In this document: positions 25,266-32,501 of the stretch, piece by piece
Layout: every line of letters begins with the position of its first letter
How positions within the stretch are numbered: the stretch's first letter is position 1
NCBI GenBank assembly: GCA_964569025.1
Contig: CAZMSQ010000026.1
Span: forward strand, 1-32,501
Length of the DNA stretch: 32,501 bases
Origin: CAZMSQ01 sp964569025
GTDB taxonomy: Bacteria; Bacteroidota; Bacteroidia; Chitinophagales; Saprospiraceae
Reading direction: 5' to 3'
Translations under genes and position numbers: made by a program
Notes under the pieces: generated by a model
Database searches by the model: none
The model's input: only the letters and a program-made list of their open reading frames with translations
What the model was told of the DNA's origin: nothing

Positions 25266-26900
25266 TCAGGTTTGGAAAACTCCCACATTAAACTGTCCGA
25301 CCGGCGCATTGTTCGCAGCCTCAATACCACGTGAAATCACAGACCGGGTCTCCAATGGGTGGATGATTGCATCAACCCAGAGCCTTGCAGCGGCATACCA
25401 AGGGGTGGTCTGATTATCGTACCGTTCCTTGATAGTCGCAAAGAGCGCTTCCTGCTTCGCCTCGTCTGGTGCCTCGCCCTTCGACTTCATGGCAGACAAC
25501 TGTATCTGCATCAGCACTTTGGCTGCCTGCTCACCACCCATGACCGCAATTTTAGCGGTGGGCCATGCCACGATAAGGCGCGGGTCGTAGGCCTTCCCGC
25601 ACATGGCATAGTTGCCAGCCCCGTAGCTGTTACCCATCACAATGCTGAATTTCGGTACGGTAGAATTTGACACTGCGTTGACCATTTTTGCCCCATCCTT
25701 GATGATGCCACCATGCTCAGAACGGGTGCCGACCATAAAACCAGTGACATCGTGCAAAAAGACCAGCGGAATTCGCTTCTGGTTACAATTCATAATAAAC
25801 CGGGCTGCCTTGTCGGCGCTATCGGAGTAAATGACCCCTCCGAATTGCATTTCCCCCTTTTTGGTGCGCACCACCTCCCGGTTATTCGCCACAATGCCAA
25901 CGGACCACCCATCAATGCGGGCATACGCACAGATGATGGTCTTGCCATAGCCAGCCTTGTATTCAGTCATTTCAGAATTGTCGACCAGCCGTTTAAGAAT
26001 GGCGCGCATTGAATACGGCCGGGAGCGTTCGTGTGGAAAAATATGGAGAATGTCTTCCTCTCGCTCAGCCGGCGGGACCGGCTCAATTCTGTCGAAGCCG
26101 GCTTTTTCAGTTTCGCCAAGCCGACTCACCAGATCCCTTATGGTGGCGAGGCATGTCTGATCGTCGGGCATCTTATAATCGGTCACGCCGGAAATTTCAG
26201 ATTGGGTAGTGGCACCACCGAGTGTCTCTTTGTCGACCTCCTCGCCGATGGCTGCCTTGACCAGGTAAGGGCCAGCCAGAAAGATTGAACCCGTTCCGTC
26301 TACAATCAAAGCCTCGTCTGACATGATCGGCAGGTACGCTCCGCCCGCCACGCAGCTGCCCATGATGGCAGCAATTTGAGGGATGCCTTTTGAGGAGAGA
26401 ATGGCATTATTTCGAAAAATGCGCCCAAAGTGCTCCTTATCCGGAAAAATCTCATCTTGCATGGGCAGGAATACCCCGGCACTGTCAACCAGATAGATAA
26501 TCGGCAGGTGATTTTCCATAGCGATTTCCTGGGCCCGAAGGTTTTTCTTGCCTGTTATCGGAAACCACGCTCCTGCTTTCACCGTGGCATCATTGGCCAC
26601 AATCATACACTGCCTGCCATGGATTCGGCCGATGCCGCACACCACCCCACCTGCCGGGCATCCACCATATTCTTCATACATGCCATGACCCGCAAAAGCT
26701 CCAATCTCAAGCAGATCAGTGCCGGAATCCAGCAGGGCCGCAATCCGCTCCCGGGCCGTCATCTTTCCCCGGGCATGCTCCTTTTCTATCTTCTTTTTCC
26801 CTCCCCCCTCATGGATGCGATCCAATAAACGCTCCATGCGCGATATTTCCATCTTGATGGCATCCTCGTTGCTGTTTTTCTCCAGTTCTTCCCTGGTCAT
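25266..26900 (-). CDS. Acyl-CoA carboxylase carboxyltransferase (beta) subunit, methylcrotonyl-CoA type
   Basis: 544 residues from ATG 26900. The frame is open upstream to an ATG at 27071, but those 57 residues are non-conserved and would overlap the divergent gene at 27052. The fold is the two-lobed crotonase-type carboxyltransferase that moves CO2 from biotin to an acyl-CoA. Oxyanion-hole motifs are 'GSCVAGGAYLP' (181-191) and 'GNSYGAGNYAMCGKAYDPR' in the C-lobe. The segments 'YLVDSAGVFLPMQDEIFPDKEHFGR' and 'GEEVDKETLGGA' are closer to methylcrotonyl-CoA carboxylase beta than to propionyl-CoA carboxylase beta, suggesting leucine catabolism. No biotin carboxylase subunit is adjacent, so the alpha partner must be elsewhere. 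Substrate is inferred from similarity. Confidence 0.9.
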   Translation of the reverse strand: MTREELEKNSNEDAIKMEISRMERLLDRIHEGGGKKKIEKEHARGKMTARERIAALLDSGTDLLEIGAFAGHGMYEEYGGCPAGGVVCGIGRIHGRQCMIVANDATVKAGAWFPITGKKNLRAQEIAMENHLPIIYLVDSAGVFLPMQDEIFPDKEHFGRIFRNNAILSSKGIPQIAAIMGSCVAGGAYLPIMSDEALIVDGTGSIFLAGPYLVKAAIGEEVDKETLGGATTQSEISGVTDYKMPDDQTCLATIRDLVSRLGETEKAGFDRIEPVPPAEREEDILHIFPHERSRPYSMRAILKRLVDNSEMTEYKAGYGKTIICAYARIDGWSVGIVANNREVVRTKKGEMQFGGVIYSDSADKAARFIMNCNQKRIPLVFLHDVTGFMVGTRSEHGGIIKDGAKMVNAVSNSTVPKFSIVMGNSYGAGNYAMCGKAYDPRLIVAWPTAKIAVMGGEQAAKVLMQIQLSAMKSKGEAPDEAKQEALFATIKERYDNQTTPWYAAARLWVDAIIHPLETRSVISRGIEAANNAPVGQFNVGVFQT

Positions 26901-27051
26901 GCTTTGAAATTTAGTTGTGGGAAAATACAAAAAAAGTACCCGACCTGAACCCTCAGCTATTGAGTCGGTCGGCGCGGTTTGATGACCTTCCTTTGATGAA
27001 CTGACCGGAAGACGGATTTGTTGTTCATCCTGAATATCCAAAACTGAAAGT

Positions 27052-27450
27052 ATGCTCAGAGATATACCCAATCGCCCGGTTCAGGACTTTGCGGTTGCCA
27101 TTGTGCCGAGAGAAACGGAAGACGAGCTTTGGGACACATTCATCCTCAACCTGAAGCCGGAACCCGTGCGTGATGTTTTGGTCAACTCCCGCGGCTATGG
27201 TGAGCTGGATGGGGAGGCCCGGAAGACTTCGGTGTTAAGGCATTTTTTCGAGCGTATAGGTCCGGAAACGGCAGCCATGCTGGAGCCGATTCAATCCAGT
27301 TTGTTTACGTTTACCAACGAGTACTGGGTCAGTTTTTCATTCGATGGCCACATGTTTGACAAAAAGTACATCTTTGTGCGCGGCAGCATCGATGCCATGA
27401 ATTTTACGCGAGTCCCCTTGCTGAACCGCCCGGGCGTTATGATCCGGTAA
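27052..27450 (+). CDS. Conserved protein of unknown function, 132 residues
   Basis: I do not recognise this family. The protein is small, acidic to neutral and lacks a signal or membrane segment. Visible features are 'RETEDELWDTFILNLKPEPVRDVLVNSRGYGELDGEARKTSVLRHFFERIGPETAAMLEPI' (helical) and a C-terminal strand-rich half 'LFTFTNEYWVSFSFDGHMFDKKYIFVRGSID'. It begins 152 bp from the divergent carboxyltransferase start and is followed 26 bp later by the thioesterase gene, so it is probably co-transcribed with it. A role linked to acyl-CoA metabolism would be context guesswork. Confidence 0.75.
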   Translation: MLRDIPNRPVQDFAVAIVPRETEDELWDTFILNLKPEPVRDVLVNSRGYGELDGEARKTSVLRHFFERIGPETAAMLEPIQSSLFTFTNEYWVSFSFDGHMFDKKYIFVRGSIDAMNFTRVPLLNRPGVMIR

Positions 27451-27475
27451 ACACACTCACCCCTGAATTGAGAAT

Positions 27476-28015
27476 ATGAAGCCCAAAAAAGTCGCCGACT
27501 CCCGCGCCACCATGACTGAGATGGTGATGCCGAATGATACGAACCCCATGAACAACCTGATGGGAGGCAACCTGATGCGCTGGATGGACACTGTAGCCGC
27601 CATCTGCGCCGGTAAGCACTGCGAGTCATACGTAGTCACCGCTTCAGTTGACCACATATCATTCCAAAAACCCATCCTCTTGGGCGACGTCGTCACCCTC
27701 CGCGCCAGTGTGACCCGCTCATTCACCACCTCCGTCGAAATTTACGTCGAGGTCTTCGCTGCCGATGTGAAAGGCCACAACAACCGACGTTGCAACCACG
27801 CCTATTTCACTTTCGTGGCCCTCGATGATGAGCAGAAAAAACCAATCCCGACCCCGGAAGTCATCCCCCTCACCCGCGAAGAGCAAAACCTCTACGAAAG
27901 CGCCTCGCGACGCCGGGAGCTGCGCCTCATCCTCAGCGGACGCATCAAACCCGACGAGGCCGGTGAACTGAAGGCCTTTTTCTCAGGCCGGATGGGGGTG
28001 CTTGATTCTGAGTGA
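27476..28015 (+). CDS. Acyl-CoA thioesterase, hotdog fold (YciA/BACH type)
   Basis: This 179-residue single hotdog domain hydrolyses acyl-CoA to free acid and CoA. The active-site region is 'NPMNNLMGGNLMRWMDTVAAICA' (23-45), with N23 and D38 in the positions of the family's Asn/Asp pair. It is followed by 'VTASVDHISFQKPILLGDVVTLRASVTRSFTTSVEIYVEVFA', the typical core strand and lid. The C-terminal about 50 residues are charged and probably extend the hexamer surface. It follows the 132-residue gene by 25 bp. Chain-length preference is not known. A hairpin at 28032-28071 may end the transcript. Confidence 0.9.
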   Translation: MKPKKVADSRATMTEMVMPNDTNPMNNLMGGNLMRWMDTVAAICAGKHCESYVVTASVDHISFQKPILLGDVVTLRASVTRSFTTSVEIYVEVFAADVKGHNNRRCNHAYFTFVALDDEQKKPIPTPEVIPLTREEQNLYESASRRRELRLILSGRIKPDEAGELKAFFSGRMGVLDSE

Positions 28016-28031
28016 TGATGCAGTTTCAGTG

Positions 28032-28071
28032 GGGCGCAGTTGAATGCAGTGAAAGCTATAGCGCCCTTTTT
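28032..28071 (+). terminator. Possible terminator of the thioesterase transcript
   Basis: GGGCGC (28032-28037) pairs with GCGCCC (28061-28066), followed by TTTTT. The 23-nt loop is long, so it is a weak candidate. The T run overlaps the stop codon of the convergent gene. Confidence 0.4.
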
Positions 28072-29206
28072 ACATCGAAGAGGCGTGCACCAACAAATCG
28101 AGCAGGGCGTGCCCGGATGGAGTCGTCCGCAATTTGCCACTCCCGTGAGGCTGCTGCTCAGCAACATCCCACTCAATCCACCCATTATCGAGGGCCGGAA
28201 GCACAAACCTTTGGTAAGCCCCATCATGCCTGTCAAAACCCATTTTTTCAAGCACCTCAGCAATGGATGAGGGAGATACGCAGATGCGGATTACTTGACT
28301 GACGACAGGGTTAACAGCCGGAACAAAAACACCAAAGCCCGCTTCCTGAACCTGGCTTCCAAATTGGCCATTGCCCTGCACATCCAGATGAAAGGCCGGA
28401 TGCACAGGGAGGACTGTAAGAAAATAGGTGTTCAGCTCGTCAGTTTCGAGAATCGGAAGCGGTGAGCCATTCCGGGTCATGGCTCTTCGCATGGCTGGAA
28501 TACCAGTGCCTCTCCCCTCTGTGAGGTGAAGCTCCTTGAGAAAGTCTCCAATTCTTCGGTTTCTATAGTCCCGAGCGACGATCCTTCGGTTTGTAGCCAA
28601 AGTGGCTGAGGTGACCGGCGGCAAGGGCCCCGGAAAACTCAAAATCTCAATTTTATCCGGCCAAATCTGAACTTCAATTGGCTTTCCAGACGAATAATCT
28701 TTGTGAAACACCGCATTAGCAAGTGCTTCTTCAACTGCATTGTAAGGAAAGTTAAAAAAACGATCAGCTTCCGCACGGCCCCTGAATTTTTGAATGCGTT
28801 CCTCAATGACAAGGCTGTTGATATATGACAAAGCATTCCTGAGCTGGATATGCAAAGGCCCTTTGAATATCTTTTCTGTGAATTGATTGCCCTCTGCATT
28901 CTTATAGAGAACCACTTCGATCCATGACCGGTCAAAAAAGCGTTCCGGATGCTCGCAGAAGAAGAGAAGTCCCGCATGGATAGGCCTCAAGCTTTCATTC
29001 GGACCCCGTACCACAGACATTTGGCGGCAAAGGTCTGCAAAAGGGATCTGAATGCTTTGTTCGAAAAGGTCACTGTTGATTTCGTTCAGGAAGTCGCGAA
29101 TAAGGCCGAGACTCAAATCTTTTAAGGACGCACGATGATGCACCCGGTCATCAAATGGAATCACACGACCAGATAGCAATTCTTCAATGTGGATGGGGAG
29201 AGCCAT
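28070..29206 (-). CDS. ATP-binding protein with RecG-C/HATPase-like domain, apparently missing its AlbA_2 domain
   Basis: This 378-residue protein belongs to the widespread AlbA_2/HATPase_c_4 group often annotated as 'transcriptional regulator' or 'RecG-like ATP-binding protein'. Normal members have an N-terminal helix ('MALPI.IE.LL.GRV'), then an AlbA_2 domain of roughly 150 residues, then 'PFDDR.n..AslddLsl.lI..fL'. Here residues 1-15 ('MALPIHIEELLSGRV') join directly to 'IPFDDRVHHRASLKDLSLGLI' in frame (near 29160), as if the AlbA_2 domain had been cut out. The rest is well preserved: 'GLLFFCEHPERFF', 'FFNFPYNAVEEALANAVFHKDY' (ATPase N box), 'IEVQIWPDKIEILSFPGP' and 'RNRRIGDFLKELHLTEGRGTGIPAMRRAM'. 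A C-terminal winged-helix-like region is near 300-375. Function is unknown, possibly nucleic-acid binding or defence-related. Confidence 0.82.
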   Translation of the reverse strand: MALPIHIEELLSGRVIPFDDRVHHRASLKDLSLGLIRDFLNEINSDLFEQSIQIPFADLCRQMSVVRGPNESLRPIHAGLLFFCEHPERFFDRSWIEVVLYKNAEGNQFTEKIFKGPLHIQLRNALSYINSLVIEERIQKFRGRAEADRFFNFPYNAVEEALANAVFHKDYSSGKPIEVQIWPDKIEILSFPGPLPPVTSATLATNRRIVARDYRNRRIGDFLKELHLTEGRGTGIPAMRRAMTRNGSPLPILETDELNTYFLTVLPVHPAFHLDVQGNGQFGSQVQEAGFGVFVPAVNPVVSQVIRICVSPSSIAEVLEKMGFDRHDGAYQRFVLPALDNGWIEWDVAEQQPHGSGKLRTTPSGHALLDLLVHASSM

Positions 29207-29325
29207 TCTTGAGAAGGTTTAGCTCTCTAAAATACAGGTATGCATCCGAAATGTCAAGTCCTAATCATTCCGGAATCGAAATCTCCCAAATAACTGCCAA
29301 TTGGAAAGAAGAAAACATTTCACCG

Positions 29326-29361
29326 AATCCGTCTTTCCGGCCTGGGCCGGAAAGACGGATT
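29326..29361 (-). terminator. Strong hairpin terminator of the desaturase gene
   Basis: AATCCGTCTTTCCGGCC (29326-29342) and its exact reverse complement (29345-29361) are separated by TG, giving up to 17 paired bases 8 bp past the desaturase stop. The downstream U-run on the minus strand is modest (TGTTTTCTT). Confidence 0.8.
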
Positions 29362-29369
29362 CCCCTTAA

Positions 29370-30113
29370 TCATGCACGAGCGGGGACCGGCTTCAGCCGG
29401 ATGATCCGCAGCTTATTGAACAGCAGGATAATCGGATAGACAGGATCGAATTCGAACCAGCGGTAGCCGAAGTTGGGGCGTGAGCCAAACTTGTGGTGGT
29501 TGTTATGGTATGATTCTCCCAGCATCAGGAAATCGAACGGCAGGAAGTTTTTGGATGTGTCTTTCGTAGGGAAGTTCACATAGCCGTACTTGTGCGCAAA
29601 CCAGTTGATGATGACTCCGTGAAACGGCCCCATCGCGGCGTGAATCGGAATGAGCAGGTAGACCCACCAAGAGGGGGCAAAGAAGGCGTAGATGGCCACA
29701 TACACTGCAATCCAGAGCGCCCTGGCAACCCAGCTGGAGGCAAATTTGTCGAAAGATTCCCACCGGGGGACACCTTTCGTGAATTTCTCCTCAATCTTTT
29801 GTTTCCCGACATAAATGCCGTTGTAGACATTGCGGGTGCGCCACATCATCTTGAACAGATTATCGTCATATTTTGGAGAATGCGGATCATTTTCAGTATC
29901 GGCGAAGGCGTGATGCAACCGGTGGAGGACTCCATACGCATAGGGACTCAAATACGACGAACCCTGACCGATGAAGGAGCCAATGTGAAACACTTTTTCC
30001 CAAAACCGAGACATGGTAAACATGCCGTGGGCGGCGTAACGATGGTGGAAAAACGTTTGGAAAAAGAGTGAAAAGTACCAATGGAGGACAAAAAACAGAA
30101 TGATGACAAGCAT
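29370..30113 (-). CDS. Acyl-CoA/fatty-acid desaturase (membrane di-iron, delta-9 type)
   Basis: This 247-residue integral membrane enzyme introduces a cis double bond into long-chain acyl chains using O2 and electrons. Three histidine boxes bind the di-iron site: HRYAAH (24-29), HRLHH (64-68) and HNNHH (203-207). Hydrophobic segments lie at 1-20, 44-62 and about 129-170. It is slightly short compared with typical 260-300 residue bacterial members, with a trimmed N-terminus, but all boxes are present. ATG 30113 opens directly into the first membrane segment. It is separated by 166 bp from the TPR-SDR gene upstream; that gap holds a palindrome at 30268-30282. It probably tunes membrane fluidity. 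Confidence 0.92.
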   Translation of the reverse strand: MLVIILFFVLHWYFSLFFQTFFHHRYAAHGMFTMSRFWEKVFHIGSFIGQGSSYLSPYAYGVLHRLHHAFADTENDPHSPKYDDNLFKMMWRTRNVYNGIYVGKQKIEEKFTKGVPRWESFDKFASSWVARALWIAVYVAIYAFFAPSWWVYLLIPIHAAMGPFHGVIINWFAHKYGYVNFPTKDTSKNFLPFDFLMLGESYHNNHHKFGSRPNFGYRWFEFDPVYPIILLFNKLRIIRLKPVPARA

Positions 30114-30267
30114 AAAAGTAGTTTAAATTTCAACCCAATATCGCCTCAGGTTACCTGCAGCTTGCAGTGAGGACGGACTCATGGGTATGAACGCATGAAG
30201 TCGGACAAAAATTCCTTGGCGGTAAGATAACGAATTTTAGAAACGAGTAACAACTCAACACAGAGAT

Positions 30268-30282
30268 TGACCAAATTGGTCA
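30268..30282. promoter_or_regulatory. TGACCAA-N-TTGGTCA palindrome upstream of the desaturase
   Basis: A perfect 7+1+7 bp palindrome overlaps the stop codon of the TPR-SDR gene, about 155 bp before the desaturase ATG. Its operator-like symmetry would suit a TetR- or MarR-type regulator. It might equally be a weak transcript-end feature. Confidence 0.35.
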
Positions 30283-32501
30283 TTCAGCAGATGTTCCTTC
30301 CCGGCCGCTTCTATCAATGTGGTTGGCACTGGCCTGTTGTGAGCCGAACATCAGCACATCCTGGATGGTTACATGCGGAGGGCGGGTGGCAATGAAGAGA
30401 ATAGCCTCAGCCACATCAGGGGAGGCCAGCGGTTTGAAATCGCCGTAAATCTGTGCCCTGTCGGCATCACCGTCAAAGCGCACCAGCGCAAACTCGGTTT
30501 CTTCCACATGCCCCGGACTCACCTGGCTGACGCGGATGCCATGGCTGTGCAAATCAAGCCGCATGGCTCTTGTCAGCGCATCAACGGCATGTTTGGTCGC
30601 GCAATAGACATTCCCATTTGGATACACCTCCTTTCCGGCTACAGAGCACACATTGATGATATGCCCACGGCCACGGGCCACCATCAGGGGGGCAATCAGG
30701 CGGGACATGTACAGGAGACCCTTGATGTTGGTGTCAATCATGGCTTCCCAGTGGGTGATATCGGCCTCGTGGACAGGAGCGAGCCCCTTGGCCAGCCCGG
30801 CATTGTTGACCAGCACATCGATGTGGGCCCAGGGGCCCTCAAGCGAGGCAACATCCTGCGCAAGGGCCTCCCGGTCACGGACATCATGATTGAAAGTCAG
30901 ACATTCTGCCTGATAGTTGTCCTCGAGATACTGCCGGAAGGCTCCAAGTCGGTCAGCTCTGCGCCCGGAAAGAATGACTCGGTATCCACTTTTGGCAAAT
31001 AACTCAGCAGTGGCACGCCCTATTCCGGAAGTGGCACCGGTAATCCATGCAACCTGGCCGCGCGGATTGCTGAACCTGAACAATGAAGCTGCCTCACGGC
31101 CCTGCTCATCGCTGGCCCCTGAAGTTGGATGGCCGAAAAAAGCCTGATCGTTGTTCTCGGTTTTGACCTCCGGATTCACATCTGCGGCCAGTCGGTAGAA
31201 TTGGGCGGCCTGTGCGCGATCTCCCAGACGGTAGTATATGAGGGCGAGGTCGTAATTGGCAAACGGATGGTCGGGCTGGAGCTTCAGTGTTTTTTTGAAG
31301 TAGCGCGCCGCTTTCATCTCGTTGCCAGAAATTTCGCCAAGCAGGGTTGCGTACCGGTAATGGGCATCGACGTTCTGGCGGTCGGCCCTGACAGCCTGCC
31401 GGAAGCACTCCAGGATTTCGTCTTTGTTTTCCGGAAAATACAAGAGTGTCAGCAAACCGAGGCGATAATGAATTTCGGGGTATGTCGGATCCACATCGCG
31501 GGCTTTTTCCAGATAATGCCGAGCCAGCAAGTGGTCCTGATGCTTTTCAGCGATTTCAGCCAGACGCACAAAGGCCGGCGCATAAGTAGGGTCTTCTGTC
31601 AGAATGGCTTCCAGCTGCCCGATGGCCTCGTCTTCGTGATCCGTATAATTGATCAAAAATGCAGCCAGCCGGTAGCGGATAAACAGATTACCGGGATGTT
31701 TGCGGAGCAGGGCCCGGAGCAGGCTCAGTCCTTGCTCCACCTCCCCGGATTGTGCAAAAAAGACGGCCGATTGGGCAATGTGGGCAATGCGCTCAGCATG
31801 CTCTCCGTCACCCAGCCATTTGCGGGATGGTGCGGGAGCAGCAGGCTGCTCCTCATTGTCCGCGTCCTCCTGTTCGCTTTCATTTACCGGCTCTGCACCC
31901 TCCTCCTGGCTGTCACCAGCTGCCCCGAATTCAAATTCCTGCTCGTCTAACCCGGGCCAAAGCTCATCAAAGTCCAATCCGTCGGACTCCTCCTCGTCCC
32001 AAAATACATCGCCTCCCATGCCATCTCCCTCTTCCTGATCCTCCTCATCATATATCTGAACCGTCTCCGGGTCTCCACCAGATTCATCAACCAGAGTATG
32101 CTCCTGGTCAAAAGGCTCCCCGACATTGACTCCATCACCACTTCCTGCTCTATCACCCTGTTGATCAGAGCTTTCTATGACAGAAGGCTTTTCACTGTCC
32201 GGAATGTATACCCCACCAAAATCACCAAACAAGGTTTCTTCGCGAGTGGCGTGCGTTGTTTCTGCATCCGCTGTATGCCCTGCACTACGCCGCTGCTCGC
32301 GCGCTTGTTCCTCCTTTCTTTGACGCTCACGTTTTTCCTCCTCCATACTCTTTCTATCGCGTTCCTCTTCCTCTCTTTTGATTCGTTCATCTGTTTCCTC
32401 TTCTCTTCTCATGCGCTCACGTTCCTCTTCTTCCCTTCTCATGCGTTCACGTTCCTCCTCTTCCCTTCTCATGCGCTCGCGTTCCTCCTCTTCCCTTCTC
32501 A
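30280..32501 (-). CDS. Charged-repeat/TPR/short-chain-dehydrogenase fusion protein, 5' end beyond window
   Basis: The frame is open to the right edge, so the start is not in view; at least 739 residues are visible. I number from the internal Met at 32472. Residues 1-62 are Arg/Glu-rich 10-residue repeats (RREEEERERM type), likely a single alpha helix or coiled coil. Residues about 75-215 are acidic and probably disordered. TPR-like repeats span about 225-445 ('ALLRKHPGNLFIRYRLAAFL', 'ARDVDPTYPEIHYRLGLL', 'TLKLQPDHPFANYDLALIYYRLGDRAQAAQFYRLA'). A classical SDR domain is at about 473-715: TGATSGIG (479-485), NNAG (556-559), and the tetrad N582, S610, Y623, K627. It is YdfG-like, so NADP-dependent 3-hydroxy-acid or aldehyde reduction is plausible. 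The fusion is unusual, and no frameshift is seen between TPR and SDR. Downstream is the desaturase, same strand, 166 bp away. Confidence 0.88.
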   Translation of the reverse strand, partial: RREEEERERMRREEEERERMRREEEERERMRREEETDERIKREEEERDRKSMEEEKRERQRKEEQAREQRRSAGHTADAETTHATREETLFGDFGGVYIPDSEKPSVIESSDQQGDRAGSGDGVNVGEPFDQEHTLVDESGGDPETVQIYDEEDQEEGDGMGGDVFWDEEESDGLDFDELWPGLDEQEFEFGAAGDSQEEGAEPVNESEQEDADNEEQPAAPAPSRKWLGDGEHAERIAHIAQSAVFFAQSGEVEQGLSLLRALLRKHPGNLFIRYRLAAFLINYTDHEDEAIGQLEAILTEDPTYAPAFVRLAEIAEKHQDHLLARHYLEKARDVDPTYPEIHYRLGLLTLLYFPENKDEILECFRQAVRADRQNVDAHYRYATLLGEISGNEMKAARYFKKTLKLQPDHPFANYDLALIYYRLGDRAQAAQFYRLAADVNPEVKTENNDQAFFGHPTSGASDEQGREAASLFRFSNPRGQVAWITGATSGIGRATAELFAKSGYRVILSGRRADRLGAFRQYLEDNYQAECLTFNHDVRDREALAQDVASLEGPWAHIDVLVNNAGLAKGLAPVHEADITHWEAMIDTNIKGLLYMSRLIAPLMVARGRGHIINVCSVAGKEVYPNGNVYCATKHAVDALTRAMRLDLHSHGIRVSQVSPGHVEETEFALVRFDGDADRAQIYGDFKPLASPDVAEAILFIATRPPHVTIQDVLMFGSQQASANHIDRSGREGTSAE
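32381..32501. repeat. 30-bp in-frame tandem repeats, continuing past the window
   Basis: Three near-identical units (32411-32440, 32441-32470, 32471-32500) differ at only a few bases, and a degenerate unit lies at 32381-32410. Each encodes a ten-residue RREEEERERM unit on the minus strand. The array continues off the edge, so copy number is unknown and probably variable. Confidence 0.9.

Noticed and set aside
26901..27071. N-terminal extension of the carboxyltransferase to ATG 27071
   Set aside because: Non-conserved residues that would overlap the divergent gene at 27052; the family N-terminus fits ATG 26900.
31129..31950. A 273-codon plus-strand frame opposite the TPR-SDR gene
   Set aside because: It is a shadow of the TPR-repeat coding strand; the minus-strand frame has clear TPR and SDR motifs.
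32381..32501. Short regular repeats at the right edge considered as a CRISPR array
   Set aside because: The units are contiguous 30-bp tandem repeats without spacers and encode RREEEERERM decapeptides in frame with a real gene.

Overview
The window reads as chromosomal DNA of a Bacteroidota bacterium. The evidence is two proteins with type IX secretion (T9SS) C-terminal sorting domains, a PorP/SprF-family outer-membrane protein, a TonB-dependent receptor with an N-terminal carboxypeptidase-regulatory-like domain (Oar type), a DUF4294 protein, a bacterial diphosphomevalonate decarboxylase and an absence of clear Shine-Dalgarno sequences. Moderate GC and the gene set would suit a Saprospiria/Lewinella-like lineage, but that rank is a guess. 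No phage, insertion sequence, CRISPR array, tRNA or rRNA was seen. The sequence contains one 100-N scaffold gap, which looks artificial.

Layout. 1-3358 (minus): a multidomain secreted T9SS protein with an N-terminal plastocyanin-like domain, followed by a lipoprotein cut by the left edge. 3384-3675: scaffold gap between two identical 55-bp copies, a palindromic repeat and a terminator. 3701-6943 (minus): Oar-like TonB receptor. 7283-10663 (plus): glycerophosphodiester phosphodiesterase lipoprotein, DUF4294 protein, diphosphomevalonate decarboxylase and rhodanese-domain protein. 10714-17052 (minus): PorP/SprF-like protein, a 1399-residue BNR-repeat T9SS substrate and DNA polymerase IV. 17314-18012 (plus): Crp/Fnr regulator. 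18412-18789 (minus): STAS protein. 19172-22505 (plus): clpC, a terminator, then infC with a non-ATG start. 22562-26900 (minus): a compact five-gene run with a methylcrotonyl-CoA-type carboxyltransferase, a small membrane protein, an RlmL-like rRNA methyltransferase, an unknown protein and folE. 27052-28015 (plus): an unknown protein and an acyl-CoA thioesterase. 28070-32501 (minus): an ATP-binding RecG-C/HATPase protein that appears to lack its AlbA_2 domain, a delta-9-type desaturase, and a TPR-SDR fusion with a charged repeat N-terminus that runs off the right edge.

How the genes fit together. Much of the window serves the envelope and secretion: sorting-domain cargo, a PorP/SprF partner, a TonB receptor and lipoproteins. 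A second theme is lipid and acyl-CoA metabolism: mevalonate pathway, carboxyltransferase, thioesterase, desaturase, glycerophosphodiesterase and possibly the SDR. The rest is housekeeping (ClpC, IF-3, FolE, RlmL, DinB).

The most notable signals are: (1) a TPR-SDR fusion behind an acidic, charged-repeat arm; (2) the apparent clean in-frame loss of the AlbA_2 domain; (3) a family of GGTCSGAC...CTATAG palindromes at three gene 3' ends; (4) a gap whose edges overlap by exactly 55 bp; and (5) a plastocyanin-like/lamin-tail/OB-fold secreted protein. I did not find a convincing complete new multi-gene system.
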